In this document: positions 10,901 through 19,674 of the stretch, piece by piece
Layout of the letters: each line of letters opens with the position of its first letter
Position numbering within the stretch: position 1 is the stretch's first letter
From: Corallococcus sicarius
GTDB taxonomy: Bacteria > Myxococcota > Myxococcia > Myxococcales > Myxococcaceae
DNA: 45,617 bases
Assembly (NCBI RefSeq): GCF_003611735.1
Contig: NZ_RAWG01000041.1
Location: 1-45,617, forward strand
Reading direction: 5' to 3'
Notes under the pieces: model-generated
What the model saw: the letters and a program-made list of their open reading frames with translations, nothing else
Told to the model about the DNA's origin: nothing
The model's database searches: none
Position numbers and translations under genes: made by a program

Positions 10901-11471
10901 CGCTCAAGGCCGTGCGGCACGAGGGGCACCAGTTGATGAGCTTCTGGGCCCGGTACATCAGGCCCTCTTCGTACAGGCGGACGAAGACTTCGCGCACCGC
11001 GGCCGACGACTGCTCGTCCATGGTGAAGCGCTCGCGGCTCCAGTCCAGCGACGCGCCCAGGTAGCGGTGCTGCTCACCGATGCGCGCGCCGTACTTGCCC
11101 TTCCACGTCCAGACGCGCTCGAGGAACGCCTCGCGGCCCAGGTCGTGGCGGCTCTTGCCCTCGGACTTCTTGAGCTCCTTCTCCACCACCATCTGCGTGG
11201 CGATGCCCGCGTGGTCCGTGCCCGGCAGCCAGAGCGCGTTGAAGCCGCTCATCCGCTTCCAGCGCGCGAGGATGTCCTGGATGGTCGCGGTGAGCGCGTG
11301 GCCGATGTGCAGGCTGCCCGTGACGTTGGGCGGCGGCAGCACGATGCTGAACGGCGGCTTGGCGGAAGTGGGCTCGGCGCGGAAGTAGTCGCGCTCCAGC
11401 CAGTGGTTGTACCACCGCGCCTCCACTTCGGAGGGCTCGTAGGCCTTGGACAGTTCAGTCGTGTCAGTCAT
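7947..11471 (-). CDS. valS: Valyl-tRNA synthetase with a histone H1-like Lys/Ala-rich C-terminal extension
   Basis: 1174 aa. Charges tRNA-Val with valine. The class I signatures are present: HIGH at 55-58 (PPPNVTGSLHIGHAL) and KMSKT at 540-544. The editing domain, anticodon-binding domain and C-terminal coiled coil end at about residue 920, the normal length for this enzyme. An unusual 250-residue tail follows without a stop: an acidic Ser/Glu/Pro linker, a short TPR-like helix pair (DLGVAYMSMGLVDDAMREF), then from about residue 1046 a highly basic stretch of AKK, GKK and APAKK repeats like histone H1 or other nucleic-acid-binding tails. Met922 has GGAG six bases upstream, so separate internal initiation of the tail is possible. 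It lies 53 bp downstream of romR, with nadC nine bp after it. Housekeeping function is certain; the tail's role is not. Confidence 0.95.
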   Translation of the reverse strand: MTDTTELSKAYEPSEVEARWYNHWLERDYFRAEPTSAKPPFSIVLPPPNVTGSLHIGHALTATIQDILARWKRMSGFNALWLPGTDHAGIATQMVVEKELKKSEGKSRHDLGREAFLERVWTWKGKYGARIGEQHRYLGASLDWSRERFTMDEQSSAAVREVFVRLYEEGLMYRAQKLINWCPSCRTALSDLEVEHEEKNGSLWHIRYPVKDSDRTLTVATTRPETLLGDTAVAVHPDDPRYLGLVGLSVRLPLTDRDIPIVADAELVNMEFGTGVVKVTPAHDFNDYQTGLRHKLPMLSILDEAARMTKDTGKYAGLERFEARTQVLADLTELGLLEKEEPHKLNVGTCQRCATVVEPRLSPQWFVKIEPLAKPAIEAVEQGRTKFVPESWTNTYFHWMRNIHDWCVSRQLWWGHQIPAWYCAACSPPGEERSLDSSAVIVSRTAPESCPKCGGKDLTQDPDVLDTWFSSALWPFSTLGWPNQTPELKTFYPTSVMETGHDIIFFWVARMMMMGLHFMGDVPFRTVYLHAMVRDEKGEKMSKTKGNVIDPLDVILGAKVDALQPSLRNRFPQGMPAFGADALRFTLASLTQQGRDIKLSMDRLGGYKAFCNKLWNASRFALMNMGDFSLDATPLEGRTLTLADRWILSRLQKATEETRASLEVFGFAEAASTLYQFLWAEFCDWYIELAKGSLYGEDAQAKDTTRGVLVYCLDRILRLMHPFMPFITEEIWQKLPMSRPTESICIAAYPEPDAARVDAAAEAEMAPVIAAIEGLRTLRGESNLPPSAKVKAVVQSPDATTRELLERWRAYLMPLAGLSEVHVGPPGAKPPQAAAFVSGNLEIYVPLAGLVDLDAERDRLKKEIARAEQELTSVQRKLDNPSFVARAPPDVVAKDKARVAELQERTVKLQDHLQRIAPEPPMSESETPSPLPGSTDPESSTLEASESAHVKVATEPKASKDDVNLGQELKGEMEAEAAGEAPKAADPVVEDALNKLREGTKEGLSAADHHDLGVAYMSMGLVDDAMREFDRAKEGGDTREAPEASAAPVKKAGKKAAPARKAPAAKAPATKAPAKKAPAKKAPAKKAAGKKSAAKKAPAKKAAGKKAAAKKSTRGKPAAKKAAGKKSAAKKGSARKAPARKTSAKKAAGKKAAAKKPAAKKSTRGKPAARKARR
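7960..8335 (-). repeat. Imperfect tandem repeats encoding the AKK-rich tail of ValRS
   Basis: GC-rich degenerate repeats built on GCCGCCTTCTTCGC (plus-strand reading) encode Ala-Lys-Lys units. One longer block, encoding KKSTRGKPAA, occurs twice (near 7975-8040 and 8125-8190), evidence of internal duplication. Repeat number may vary between strains. Confidence 0.75.
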
Positions 11472-11524
11472 TGAAAGCGGCCGGCCCCCGACGGGGCCGG
11501 CGGGGAATCAGGGGGGACTGCGAA

Positions 11525-12790
11525 TCAATGCTGGGTCTCGCGGTCCTTGATGAGCCGCTCGAGCTCCTGCCGGATGATGGTCTCCGCCAGCTGCGGTACG
11601 ACCTCCCAGGCGATCTTCTCGATGACCTCGCGGGACGCCTTCGACAGGGCCTCACGCAGCAGCGCCTCGCCGCCATCCGCCGGACGACGCCCGGGCGCCG
11701 CGGCCGGCGCGGGACCACCGAGGTCGAGGGAGATCTCCTCCGTGTGCTCGGGCAGCGAGTCCTCGATGCGGAGGTTCTCCGTGCGGGCCTGCACGGCGGC
11801 CGGAGGAGGCGCGGACGGAGCGCCCAGCCCGAACGGATCCCGCGCGCGGGCCGCGGGCGGAACCGCCGCGGGGTGCGAAGGCGGCAGCGGCGTGCCCCCG
11901 GCGGGAGGACGCGGGAAGCCGCCCGGGATGTTCGGAGCGCCAGGGCCCGCGGGACGCGCGGCCATGCCCGGAGGCGGCGGGACACCCGGACCCGGAGGAC
12001 GCGCGCCCGGAGGCGGCGCACCCGGAGGCGGACGCGCCATGCCCGGAGGCGGCGGGACACCCGGACCCGGAGGACGCGCGCCCGGAGGCGGCACGCCCGG
12101 CCCCGGAGGACGCGCACCCGGCGGAACGGCGCCCGGAGGCGGCATGCCCGGACCGGGAGGACGCGCACCCGGAGGAACAGCGCCCGGAGGCGGACGCGCC
12201 ATGCCCGGAGGCGGCGGCACACCCGGACCCGGAGGACGCGCGCCCGGAGGCGGCACGCCCGGACCGGGAGGACGCGCGCCCGGAGGCGGCGCGCCAGGAC
12301 CCGGCGGACGGGCGCCCGGAGGCGCGGCGGCGGGCGGCTGCGCGGCGGCGGGCGGCTGCGCGATGGGCGTGGCGGCCTGGGGGAACACGCGCGTCGCGGC
12401 GGAAGCCGGCATCGTGTTCGACTTCTGGCCGACGAGCGCCTTCACCTTGTCGAGGAGGATCTGGCTCTCGAAGGGCTTGGTGATGTGGTCATCCGCCCGG
12501 GCGGCCTTCGCGCGGTTCTCGTCGAACGCCTCGAAGGTGCCGGCGAGCAGCAGCACCGGGATGGCCTGGGTGGAGGGGTCGTTCTTGAGCGCCTCGCAGA
12601 CCTCGTAGCCGCTCTTGCCCGGCATCATCACGTCGGCGAGCACCACGTCCGGACGCAGCTCGCGCGTGCGGGTGATGGCGTCCAGCCCGTTGTCCACCGC
12701 GGTCACCTGGAAGTCTTCCGTCGCGAAGATCATCCCGATCACCTTGCGGATGGTGAGCGAGTCGTCGGCGATCAGTAGATTCTTGGGCAT
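11525..12790 (-). CDS. romR: RomR-type polarity/motility response regulator
   Basis: 421 aa in three parts. Residues 1-120 are a receiver domain with acidic pocket D9-D10, phospho-acceptor D53 (VLADVMMPG) and the switch lysine in TKPFES. Residues about 135-330 are a disordered linker of PPGARPPGPG-type repeats. The C-terminal 50-60 residues form a conserved helix (EKIAWEVVPQLAETIIRQEL). Length, architecture and D53 match M. xanthus RomR, which sets the leading pole for gliding and type IV pilus motility together with MglA/MglB. The neighbouring EncC and GroEL genes agree with the RomR locus. It lies downstream of a tandem-CheW gene on the same strand, and valS follows after 53 bp. A generic receiver protein sharing the WEVVP helix is the alternative. 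Confidence 0.8.
   Translation of the reverse strand: MPKNLLIADDSLTIRKVIGMIFATEDFQVTAVDNGLDAITRTRELRPDVVLADVMMPGKSGYEVCEALKNDPSTQAIPVLLLAGTFEAFDENRAKAARADDHITKPFESQILLDKVKALVGQKSNTMPASAATRVFPQAATPIAQPPAAAQPPAAAPPGARPPGPGAPPPGARPPGPGVPPPGARPPGPGVPPPPGMARPPPGAVPPGARPPGPGMPPPGAVPPGARPPGPGVPPPGARPPGPGVPPPPGMARPPPGAPPPGARPPGPGVPPPPGMAARPAGPGAPNIPGGFPRPPAGGTPLPPSHPAAVPPAARARDPFGLGAPSAPPPAAVQARTENLRIEDSLPEHTEEISLDLGGPAPAAAPGRRPADGGEALLREALSKASREVIEKIAWEVVPQLAETIIRQELERLIKDRETQH
11940..12335 (-). repeat. Tandem repeats in the romR Pro-rich linker
   Basis: About ten imperfect copies of a 36-45 bp GC-rich unit encode PPPGARPPGPG(V/M)PPP, with two larger blocks (GMARPPPGA) repeated in the same order. 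Nucleotide identity between copies is high, so slippage or recombination could change linker length. Confidence 0.8.
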
Positions 12791-12805
12791 CGGCTCCGGC
12801 CTTCG

Positions 12806-12823
12806 GGGGGCGCATACCCCCCT
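12806..12823 (-). promoter_or_regulatory. GC hairpin in the romR leader
   Basis: GGGGGG (12806-12811) and CCCCCC (12818-12823) flank a six-base loop, ending 15 bases upstream of the romR ATG. It could separate cheW and romR transcription or shield the romR ribosome-binding region. A TTGACA hexamer on the minus strand (12870-12875) may be a -35 box, but no good -10 follows it. Confidence 0.35.
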
Positions 12824-12908
12824 GAATTCGTTTGAGATTTCGGGCGAGCAAGCCTGCCTGCCGGCCCTGTGTCAATCGGAGAAGCTTAGGGGGCGCGCTC
12901 TTGGCCGA

Positions 12909-13724
12909 TCAAGAAAACATGCGCTGCAGGTCCAGGAACATCACGGGATCCGGCAGCCCTGGCGCCTTGAACGTGCCCATCAGCTCGGCGGGCTTGAACT
13001 TCTGAAGCACACCGAGCACCCGGGTGGCCGCCAGCCCTACCGTACGTCCGGCCATCTCCGTGAGGACGAAGAGGTCCTCCACCTTCGCCGGCGCCCCCAA
13101 CAGCGCCGGAACCGAACAGATGGGCCACAGCGCCTGCGCGTGGGGGTAGACGCCCGCCACCGGCCCGCTCTGCACCGGCAGCACGCTGAAGGACACCCCC
13201 TTCGGCACCACCTGGGAGACACAGCCCAGCGGCACTCCGAAGAGCACGCCCTGCGACTCCAGCACCAGCGCCCGCTCCGGAGGCACGTCCGCCCAGTGCA
13301 CGGGCCGCAGCTCCGGCGGCACCGGCCGCGGGCCCACCCGGTGCGGCAGCGCCTCCACGATGAGCTCCAGGTACAGCCGGTCCTTGTGCAGCACCGCGCC
13401 CCGGCTCAACGGCGCCAGGGAATCCGCGAGTCCCGGAGGTAGCAGGAAGAACGGATCCCGCGCGACGTCCGCCACCTCCACGACCGAGCGAACCCGCACC
13501 GCGAGCGTGGGGCTGACGTCCAGGACGACGACCATGCCCGGCACTTCCTCGGGGGCGCCGCCGAGCAGCGCGGAGAGGTCCTTCACCTCGAGTACGCCAC
13601 GCAGGCTCGTTCCGCGCGCGCCCGGCATGGCGACCTCCATCACGGAGGTGGCCTCCACGGCGTAACGCGTCTCACCGGCTTCAACCAGCAGGCAGAGCCG
13701 GCGTCCGCTTTCAAAAGGCGACAC
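12909..13724 (-). CDS. Tandem CheW-domain scaffold protein
   Basis: 271 aa beginning at GTG 13724 (MSPFESGRRLCLLVEAGETRYAVEATSVMEV). Residues 1-115 and 130-270 each resemble a CheW SH3-like fold: strand pattern RYAVEA.SVMEV, GVLEVKDLSALLG, VVVLD and later GVLFGVPLGCVSQV, PICSVPALLG, DLFVLTEMAGRTVGL. No kinase or receiver domain is attached. CheW-like proteins couple chemoreceptors to CheA-type kinases. The position just upstream of romR (118 bp) suggests, but does not prove, a role in motility or polarity signalling. It diverges from a response regulator/GGDEF gene, with 51 bp holding both promoters. Sequence is divergent from canonical CheW, so confidence in the family exceeds confidence in the role. 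Confidence 0.7.
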   Translation of the reverse strand: MSPFESGRRLCLLVEAGETRYAVEATSVMEVAMPGARGTSLRGVLEVKDLSALLGGAPEEVPGMVVVLDVSPTLAVRVRSVVEVADVARDPFFLLPPGLADSLAPLSRGAVLHKDRLYLELIVEALPHRVGPRPVPPELRPVHWADVPPERALVLESQGVLFGVPLGCVSQVVPKGVSFSVLPVQSGPVAGVYPHAQALWPICSVPALLGAPAKVEDLFVLTEMAGRTVGLAATRVLGVLQKFKPAELMGTFKAPGLPDPVMFLDLQRMFS

Positions 13725-13775
13725 GGGGGTGACCCTAGCAGCGTTCAGGGGCTTGGTGCTAAGCCGTGAACAGTC

Positions 13776-15152
13776 ATGGCGCGACTGCTCCTCGTCGACG
13801 ACGAAAAGATCGCCCGCAGCCTCTACGGCGACTACCTCACGGCCTCAGGACACATCGTCTCGGCGGTGCCCACCGTGGCGGAAGCGAAGGCGGCGCTCGC
13901 CGCGGAGCGGTTCGACGCGGTGGTGACGGACCTCATCCTGCCCGGCGGCGACGGCATGGAGATCCTCCGCCACGTGCGCGATCGCTACCCCGGCGTGGAG
14001 GTGGTGGTCATCACCGCGCTCGACAAGGTGGCCCCCGCGGTGCGGGCCATCAAGAGCGGCGCGGCGGAGTACCTGGTCAAGCCCGTGGCGCCGGAGGCCC
14101 TGCAGCACGCCCTGCGCCGCGCGCTCACCACGCGCGACCTGATGCGGGAGAACGCATCGCTGCGCCATCACGTCGCGCTCCTGGAGGCGGGCCAGCGCAT
14201 CGCCACCACGCTCGACCGCGACCGGCTGGCCACGGCCACCTCCGACGCGCTGGAGTCCATGGCCAACGCCTCCGCGGTGATGCTGCTGGAGCGCGACCCC
14301 TCGTCGGGCTTCCGCTCGCACGGCATGCGGGGCCTGCCGCCGGACCTGCACGACACGCTGGTGCCCCTGCTCGTGGAGCGACTGGCCACCACGCGCGAGC
14401 CGACCCGGCTGGACGGCCTGCAGGTGCCCTGGCCGCGCACCCTCACCTTCCCCGCCGTGGACGGCGAGTCGGTGCTGGGCCACGCGGTGCTCTTCCACGA
14501 CAGCGCGCCGCCGGAGCACCACCCGGAGACGGTGGGCTTCCTGGTGCGCAACTGGGCGCTCGCGCTGCGCAACCTGGGCCGCTTCGCCGCCGTGGAGGAC
14601 CTGGCGTACGTGGATGATCTCACCCGCCTGTTCAACACGCGCTACCTGCAGCTCGTGTTGGACCGCGAGGTGAACGAGGCCGTGCAGACGCAGCGGCCCT
14701 TCTCCCTGCTGTTCCTGGACCTGGACCGCTTCAAGGCCATCAACGACACGCACGGGCACCTGGTGGGCTCGCGCGTGCTGGTGGAGGCCGCGCGCGTGCT
14801 CAAGGGCTGCGTGCGCGATCCGGACGTGGTGGCCCGCTTCGGCGGCGACGAGTACGTGGTGCTCCTGCGCGGCACCGACTCCGGCGGCGCCCTCAAGGTG
14901 GCCGAGCGCATCCGCCGCACCATGGAGACCCACCAGTTCCTGGGCCGCGAGGGGCTGTCGCTCAAGCTCACCACCTGCATCGGCGTGGCCAGCTTCCCCG
15001 AGCACGCCCAGGACAAGGACCACCTGTTGGATCTCTCCGACCGGGCGATGTACCGCGGCAAGCGCGGCACCCGGAACGTCGTCTACATGGCGGCGCAGGA
15101 CCTGGAAGCCACCCCGGCCGAGCGCCGCCAGGGCCCGCCACCCCAGGGCTGA
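13776..15152 (+). CDS. Receiver-GAF-like-GGDEF diguanylate cyclase
   Basis: 458 aa. Residues 1-120 are a receiver with D8-D9, phospho-acceptor D52 (VVTDLILPGGDG) and K102. Residues about 125-280 look like a GAF-type sensor linker. The C-terminal 170 residues are a GGDEF domain with active-site GGDEY at 356-360. An inhibitory RxxD site (R347-D350) lies exactly five residues before it. It should make cyclic di-GMP, with product inhibition, under control of a phosphorelay. All catalytic residues are present, so an active enzyme is predicted. It is divergent from the cheW/romR genes and convergent with encC. Its place between RomR and EncC homologues matches the GGDEF gene I recall as MXAN_4463. 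Confidence 0.88.
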   Translation: MARLLLVDDEKIARSLYGDYLTASGHIVSAVPTVAEAKAALAAERFDAVVTDLILPGGDGMEILRHVRDRYPGVEVVVITALDKVAPAVRAIKSGAAEYLVKPVAPEALQHALRRALTTRDLMRENASLRHHVALLEAGQRIATTLDRDRLATATSDALESMANASAVMLLERDPSSGFRSHGMRGLPPDLHDTLVPLLVERLATTREPTRLDGLQVPWPRTLTFPAVDGESVLGHAVLFHDSAPPEHHPETVGFLVRNWALALRNLGRFAAVEDLAYVDDLTRLFNTRYLQLVLDREVNEAVQTQRPFSLLFLDLDRFKAINDTHGHLVGSRVLVEAARVLKGCVRDPDVVARFGGDEYVVLLRGTDSGGALKVAERIRRTMETHQFLGREGLSLKLTTCIGVASFPEHAQDKDHLLDLSDRAMYRGKRGTRNVVYMAAQDLEATPAERRQGPPPQG

Positions 15153-15208
15153 AGCGTCACCCGGGGCGTGAAGCTCCGGGGCTCCGAGGCTTCGAGGCTC
15201 GGGAGCCT

Positions 15209-15598
15209 CTACTTGCGCAGGCTGCCCACGGTGAGGCGCTTGGGCAGCTCCGGATCCACGGCGGCGGTGCCCCCGCCCTCGCCCACCGACTCCACCTCCT
15301 CGTGGGACGCGCCGGACGTGATGAGGCGGTACTTCTGCGACGCCTCGCGGTCGTGCTGGGCCTGCTCGGGATCCAACCGGGCGATGAGCTGCCAGAAGAG
15401 GGCCGCGTGCTCACGCTCCTCGTCCATGACGTGGCGCAGGATGGCCTTGGCGTCCTCGTTGTCCGTCGCGTCCAGGTGCGCGGCGTAGAGGTTGATGGCG
15501 TCCAGCTCCGCTTCGATGTTGAGCCGGATGGAGCGGGCCAGTTCGGAGTCCGTCAGCTTCCGGGGCACCAGCGAGTGGAACGGGTTCGTCTGCGGCAT
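15209..15598 (-). CDS. encC: Encapsulated ferritin-like protein, EncC-type encapsulin cargo
   Basis: 129 aa from ATG 15598, preceded by AGAGG; a GTG at 15628 would add ten residues. It is an EncFtn-like short ferritin: helix one carries E29 and E31 (NIEAELDAINLYAAH) and helix two carries DEEREHA at 59-65, supplying the Glu and His ligands of a ferroxidase centre formed across a dimer. The last residues, LTVGSLRK (122-129), match the encapsulin targeting peptide (LTVGSLR) that docks cargo inside the shell. Role: oxidises and loads iron inside encapsulin nanocompartments. No shell gene lies nearby. In M. xanthus encC is likewise remote from encA, so this is expected rather than a loss. It is divergent from the hybrid kinase gene. 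Confidence 0.9.
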   Translation of the reverse strand: MPQTNPFHSLVPRKLTDSELARSIRLNIEAELDAINLYAAHLDATDNEDAKAILRHVMDEEREHAALFWQLIARLDPEQAQHDREASQKYRLITSGASHEEVESVGEGGGTAAVDPELPKRLTVGSLRK

Positions 15599-15756
15599 GC
15601 GGACCTCTGCGACAGGGGGACCAGCCACCGGGCGTGCGGATGTTCCCGACCCGGACTGAAGGCGCCGCGAGCATCCGTTCGACGGGCGGCCGGGTCAACC
15701 GATTCCCGCCGGGGGTGCGTTGCGCGTGGACACCTGCCTCCGCCATGCTCCCGGGC

Positions 15757-17274
15757 ATGGAGACCCCCTCGCCGCTTGCTCAACTGCTCCAGGCCCTGGA
15801 AGCAGGAGACCTGCCTGCGGCCAGACTCGCGGCGGTGGCACTGCAGCGGGCCAACGCCCATACCCACCAGGTCGCCGCCGAGGTCCTCCACGAGCTGCGC
15901 CAGCCCCTCCTGGGCGCCAAGGCGTACGCCCAGTTGCTGGCCGAGGAGGGAGGCTCCAGCGGCCCCCTGAAGCTGCTGCTCGCGCAGGTGGAGCGGATGG
16001 AGCAGATCGTCTCCGACTTCATCCGCCTGGCCAGCGAGCGGCCGGCCCCGCAGCAGCGCCAGTCCCTCGCGGCCCCCATCTGGGCGGCGGCGAAGGTGTT
16101 CGGCGTCAACCCGGACTCGGCGCGCATCTCCCTGGAGGTGGACGCGCCCGAGGACCTCACCATCCAGGGCAACGCGCGGCTCATCGAGCAGCTGACGCTC
16201 AACCTGCTCAACAACGCGCGCGACGCCATGGCCGGCCGGGGCCGCGTGAAGGTGACGCTCGCGCGCGAGGGCGCCTCCGTGGCGCTGTACGTGTCGGACT
16301 GGGGCCCGGGCATCCCGGCGGAGCTGCGCGAGCGCATCTTCGAGCCCTACGTCACCGCCAACAAGCGCGGCACCGGCCTGGGGCTCGCCGTCTGTCGGCG
16401 CATCGCGCAGGAGCACCACGCGCAGATTTCACTCGTGTCCCCCACCGTGCTGCGCGAGGTGCCGCCCCCGGCCACGGTGTTCCGCGTGCTCTTCCCGCCC
16501 ACGGACGCGCCCCTGCCGCAGCGCAAGCGCCTGCTGGTGGTGGACGACGAGGCCATCATCCGGACGGTCTTCAAGGACCTGATGGACAAGGAGTGTGAAG
16601 TCATTGAAGCGGCCACCGGCGAGGCCGCGCTGGAGCTGCTCCGCTCCACCCCGGTGGACCTCATCGTCACCGACAAGAACCTGCCCGGCCTGTCCGGCCT
16701 GGAGCTGGCCCAGCACGCGCGGCGCCTCAACCCCGCCTCGCGCGTCATCCTGATGACGGGCTACCCGTCGCTGGTGACGACGCAGCAGGCGCTGCAGTTG
16801 GGCGTGGTGGACTACCTGCTCAAGCCCTTCGACGACATCCGCCAGGTGCGCACGCTGCTGCGCCAGGGGCTCTTGGCGCCCCCGGCCCCTCCCGCGCCCA
16901 CCGTGAGCCCCTCGGCCCGCCGGGTGGACGTGCTGGAGGACAACCCGGCCACCGCGCGCCAGATCACAGAGGCGCTCACCCTGCTGGGATTGGAAGCGCG
17001 CATCCTCTCCAGTTCGGAGGTGGCGGCGCTGGAGGCCCCCGTGGGCGTGGTGGTGTCGTGGGACTTCGCGCCCGCCTACGGGAAGAAGGCGCTGGAGCTG
17101 GCGAAGGCCCTGAGCCAGGGGGCGCCCTTCGTCGTCCTCGCCGAGCACCTCACCATGGAGACGGCGCTCGCGAGCCTGCGCGCCGGGGCCGCCGCGTGCC
17201 TGCCCAAGCTCATCTCCGACGCCTCGGCGCTCAGCCGCGAGCTGGGGCTCGCCTTCAAGAAGGCGCTGCCCTGA
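15757..17274 (+). CDS. Hybrid histidine kinase with one intact and one degenerate receiver
   Basis: About 505 aa from ATG 15757 (ATG 15745 is also in frame; no strong Shine-Dalgarno). There is no transmembrane segment or obvious sensor, so it is cytoplasmic. The H-box is VLHELRQPL with H45. The ATPase boxes are NLLNNARDAM, DWGPGIP and GTGLGL, followed by a receiver with DDE and phospho-acceptor D306 (LIVTDKNLPG). A final region of about 120 residues keeps a receiver-like layout (VLEDNPATARQITEALTLLG, CLPKLI) but lacks a convincing phospho-acceptor Asp (VVVSWDF). It may be a pseudo-receiver. It is convergent with groEL and divergent from encC. Its partner is unknown; the lone receiver at 19.2-19.6 kb is a candidate by proximity only. 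Confidence 0.85.
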   Translation: METPSPLAQLLQALEAGDLPAARLAAVALQRANAHTHQVAAEVLHELRQPLLGAKAYAQLLAEEGGSSGPLKLLLAQVERMEQIVSDFIRLASERPAPQQRQSLAAPIWAAAKVFGVNPDSARISLEVDAPEDLTIQGNARLIEQLTLNLLNNARDAMAGRGRVKVTLAREGASVALYVSDWGPGIPAELRERIFEPYVTANKRGTGLGLAVCRRIAQEHHAQISLVSPTVLREVPPPATVFRVLFPPTDAPLPQRKRLLVVDDEAIIRTVFKDLMDKECEVIEAATGEAALELLRSTPVDLIVTDKNLPGLSGLELAQHARRLNPASRVILMTGYPSLVTTQQALQLGVVDYLLKPFDDIRQVRTLLRQGLLAPPAPPAPTVSPSARRVDVLEDNPATARQITEALTLLGLEARILSSSEVAALEAPVGVVVSWDFAPAYGKKALELAKALSQGAPFVVLAEHLTMETALASLRAGAAACLPKLISDASALSRELGLAFKKALP

Positions 17275-17353
17275 AAAAGGGTCCGGCCCCGGGCACCCCG
17301 CGCTGCTTGCGCTGGGTCCACCGGAGCCGGAAGGTCTTCGGGTGACGGGGTGA

Positions 17354-17370
17354 CGGGCCTCGAAGGCCCG
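17354..17370. terminator. Hairpin between convergent kinase and groEL genes
   Basis: Perfect inverted repeat CGGGCCT-CGA-AGGCCCG in the 128-bp gap between two convergent genes. It could stop transcription from both sides. There is no U-tract on either strand. Confidence 0.5.
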
Positions 17371-17402
17371 CCTCCCTTCAACCGCTACGGAGCCGTGCTG
17401 GC

Positions 17403-19097
<1,695 letters not shown>

Positions 19098-19124
19098 TTA
19101 GCACTCGGCCATGTCGAGCGCCAA
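19098..19124 (-). promoter_or_regulatory. CIRCE operator (HrcA site) of groEL
   Basis: TTAGCACTC (19098-19106), nine-base spacer, GAGCGCCAA (19116-19124). The first arm matches the CIRCE consensus 9/9, the second 7/9 against GAGTGCTAA. It sits 48 bp upstream of the groEL ATG and abuts the -10 box, so bound HrcA repressor would cover the transcription start. Confidence 0.9.
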
Positions 19125-19150
19125 CATAAGGGTCGCATCGACGATGTCAA
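19123..19150 (-). promoter_or_regulatory. groEL sigma-70 promoter
   Basis: Minus-strand -35 TTGACA (19145-19150), 16-bp spacer, -10 TATGTT (19123-19128). The -10 touches the CIRCE arm. This is a consensus -35 and a good -10 for such a GC-rich genome. Confidence 0.7.
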
Positions 19151-19228
19151 CGGAAAGGGGCAAACGTGTGGTCCCGCGGACGCCTTCCGGCCCGCCCGGG
19201 TGGGGGGCGTGGCGACCTGCCGGGCGCT

Positions 19229-19591
19229 CTACTCGGCGAAGCGCACGAGGTTGAGCAATTGCCCCATGTCCAGGGGCTTCTGCAGGGTGATGGCCACGCC
19301 CTTGCGCAGGCCCCGGTCGTTGATGGTGTCGTCGTTGCTGGCCGTCATCATCAGGACGGAGATGTTCTGGAAGCGCGGGTCCGCCTTCAGCATCTCCGTG
19401 AAGTGGATGCCGTCCAGGTGGGGCATCAGGTAGTCGGTGATGACCAGCCCCACGGGGTGACGCTCCATGATGTCCAGCGCCTGCAGGGCATCCGACGCCG
19501 AGAACACGGTGTAGCCATGCATCTCCAGATAGCGAGAGAGCATGGTGCACAGCTCGTAATCGTCGTCTACGACCAGGATGTTCACGGGCAC
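19229..19591 (-). CDS. Single-domain response regulator (CheY-like)
   Basis: About 120 aa from GTG 19591 (MPVNILVVDDDYELCTMLSRYLEMHG). The open frame continues 28 codons upstream to a TTG at 19675, but those residues are not receiver-like. It is a complete receiver: acidic triad DDD, phospho-acceptor in VITDYLMPHLDG, Thr in LMMTAS and Lys in LQKPLD. There is no output domain, so it must act by protein contact as a CheY-like or relay protein. It is divergent from the TPR-metallopeptidase gene and lies upstream of groEL on the same strand, but groEL has its own promoter. The cognate kinase is unknown. No Shine-Dalgarno is clear. Confidence 0.85.
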   Translation of the reverse strand: MPVNILVVDDDYELCTMLSRYLEMHGYTVFSASDALQALDIMERHPVGLVITDYLMPHLDGIHFTEMLKADPRFQNISVLMMTASNDDTINDRGLRKGVAITLQKPLDMGQLLNLVRFAE

Positions 19592-19674
19592 TTGGGCAAA
19601 ACGGGGGCGCTGGAAGCTAACAGCGACGCCGGTCGTTGACAACGCGAAGCACGGCTTCTTAGCTGCCCGCCGCA

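Noticed and set aside
8736..11474. A 912-codon open frame antisense to valS
   Set aside because: It is Arg/His/Ala-rich shadow sequence forced by the GC-biased third codon positions of valS, with no domain motif. Similar antisense frames opposite the GGDEF, groEL and glycosyltransferase genes were dropped for the same reason.
15600..15756. TTGACC-type promoter for encC in the divergent gap
   Set aside because: No acceptable -10 lies at the right spacing on the minus strand, so it was not annotated.
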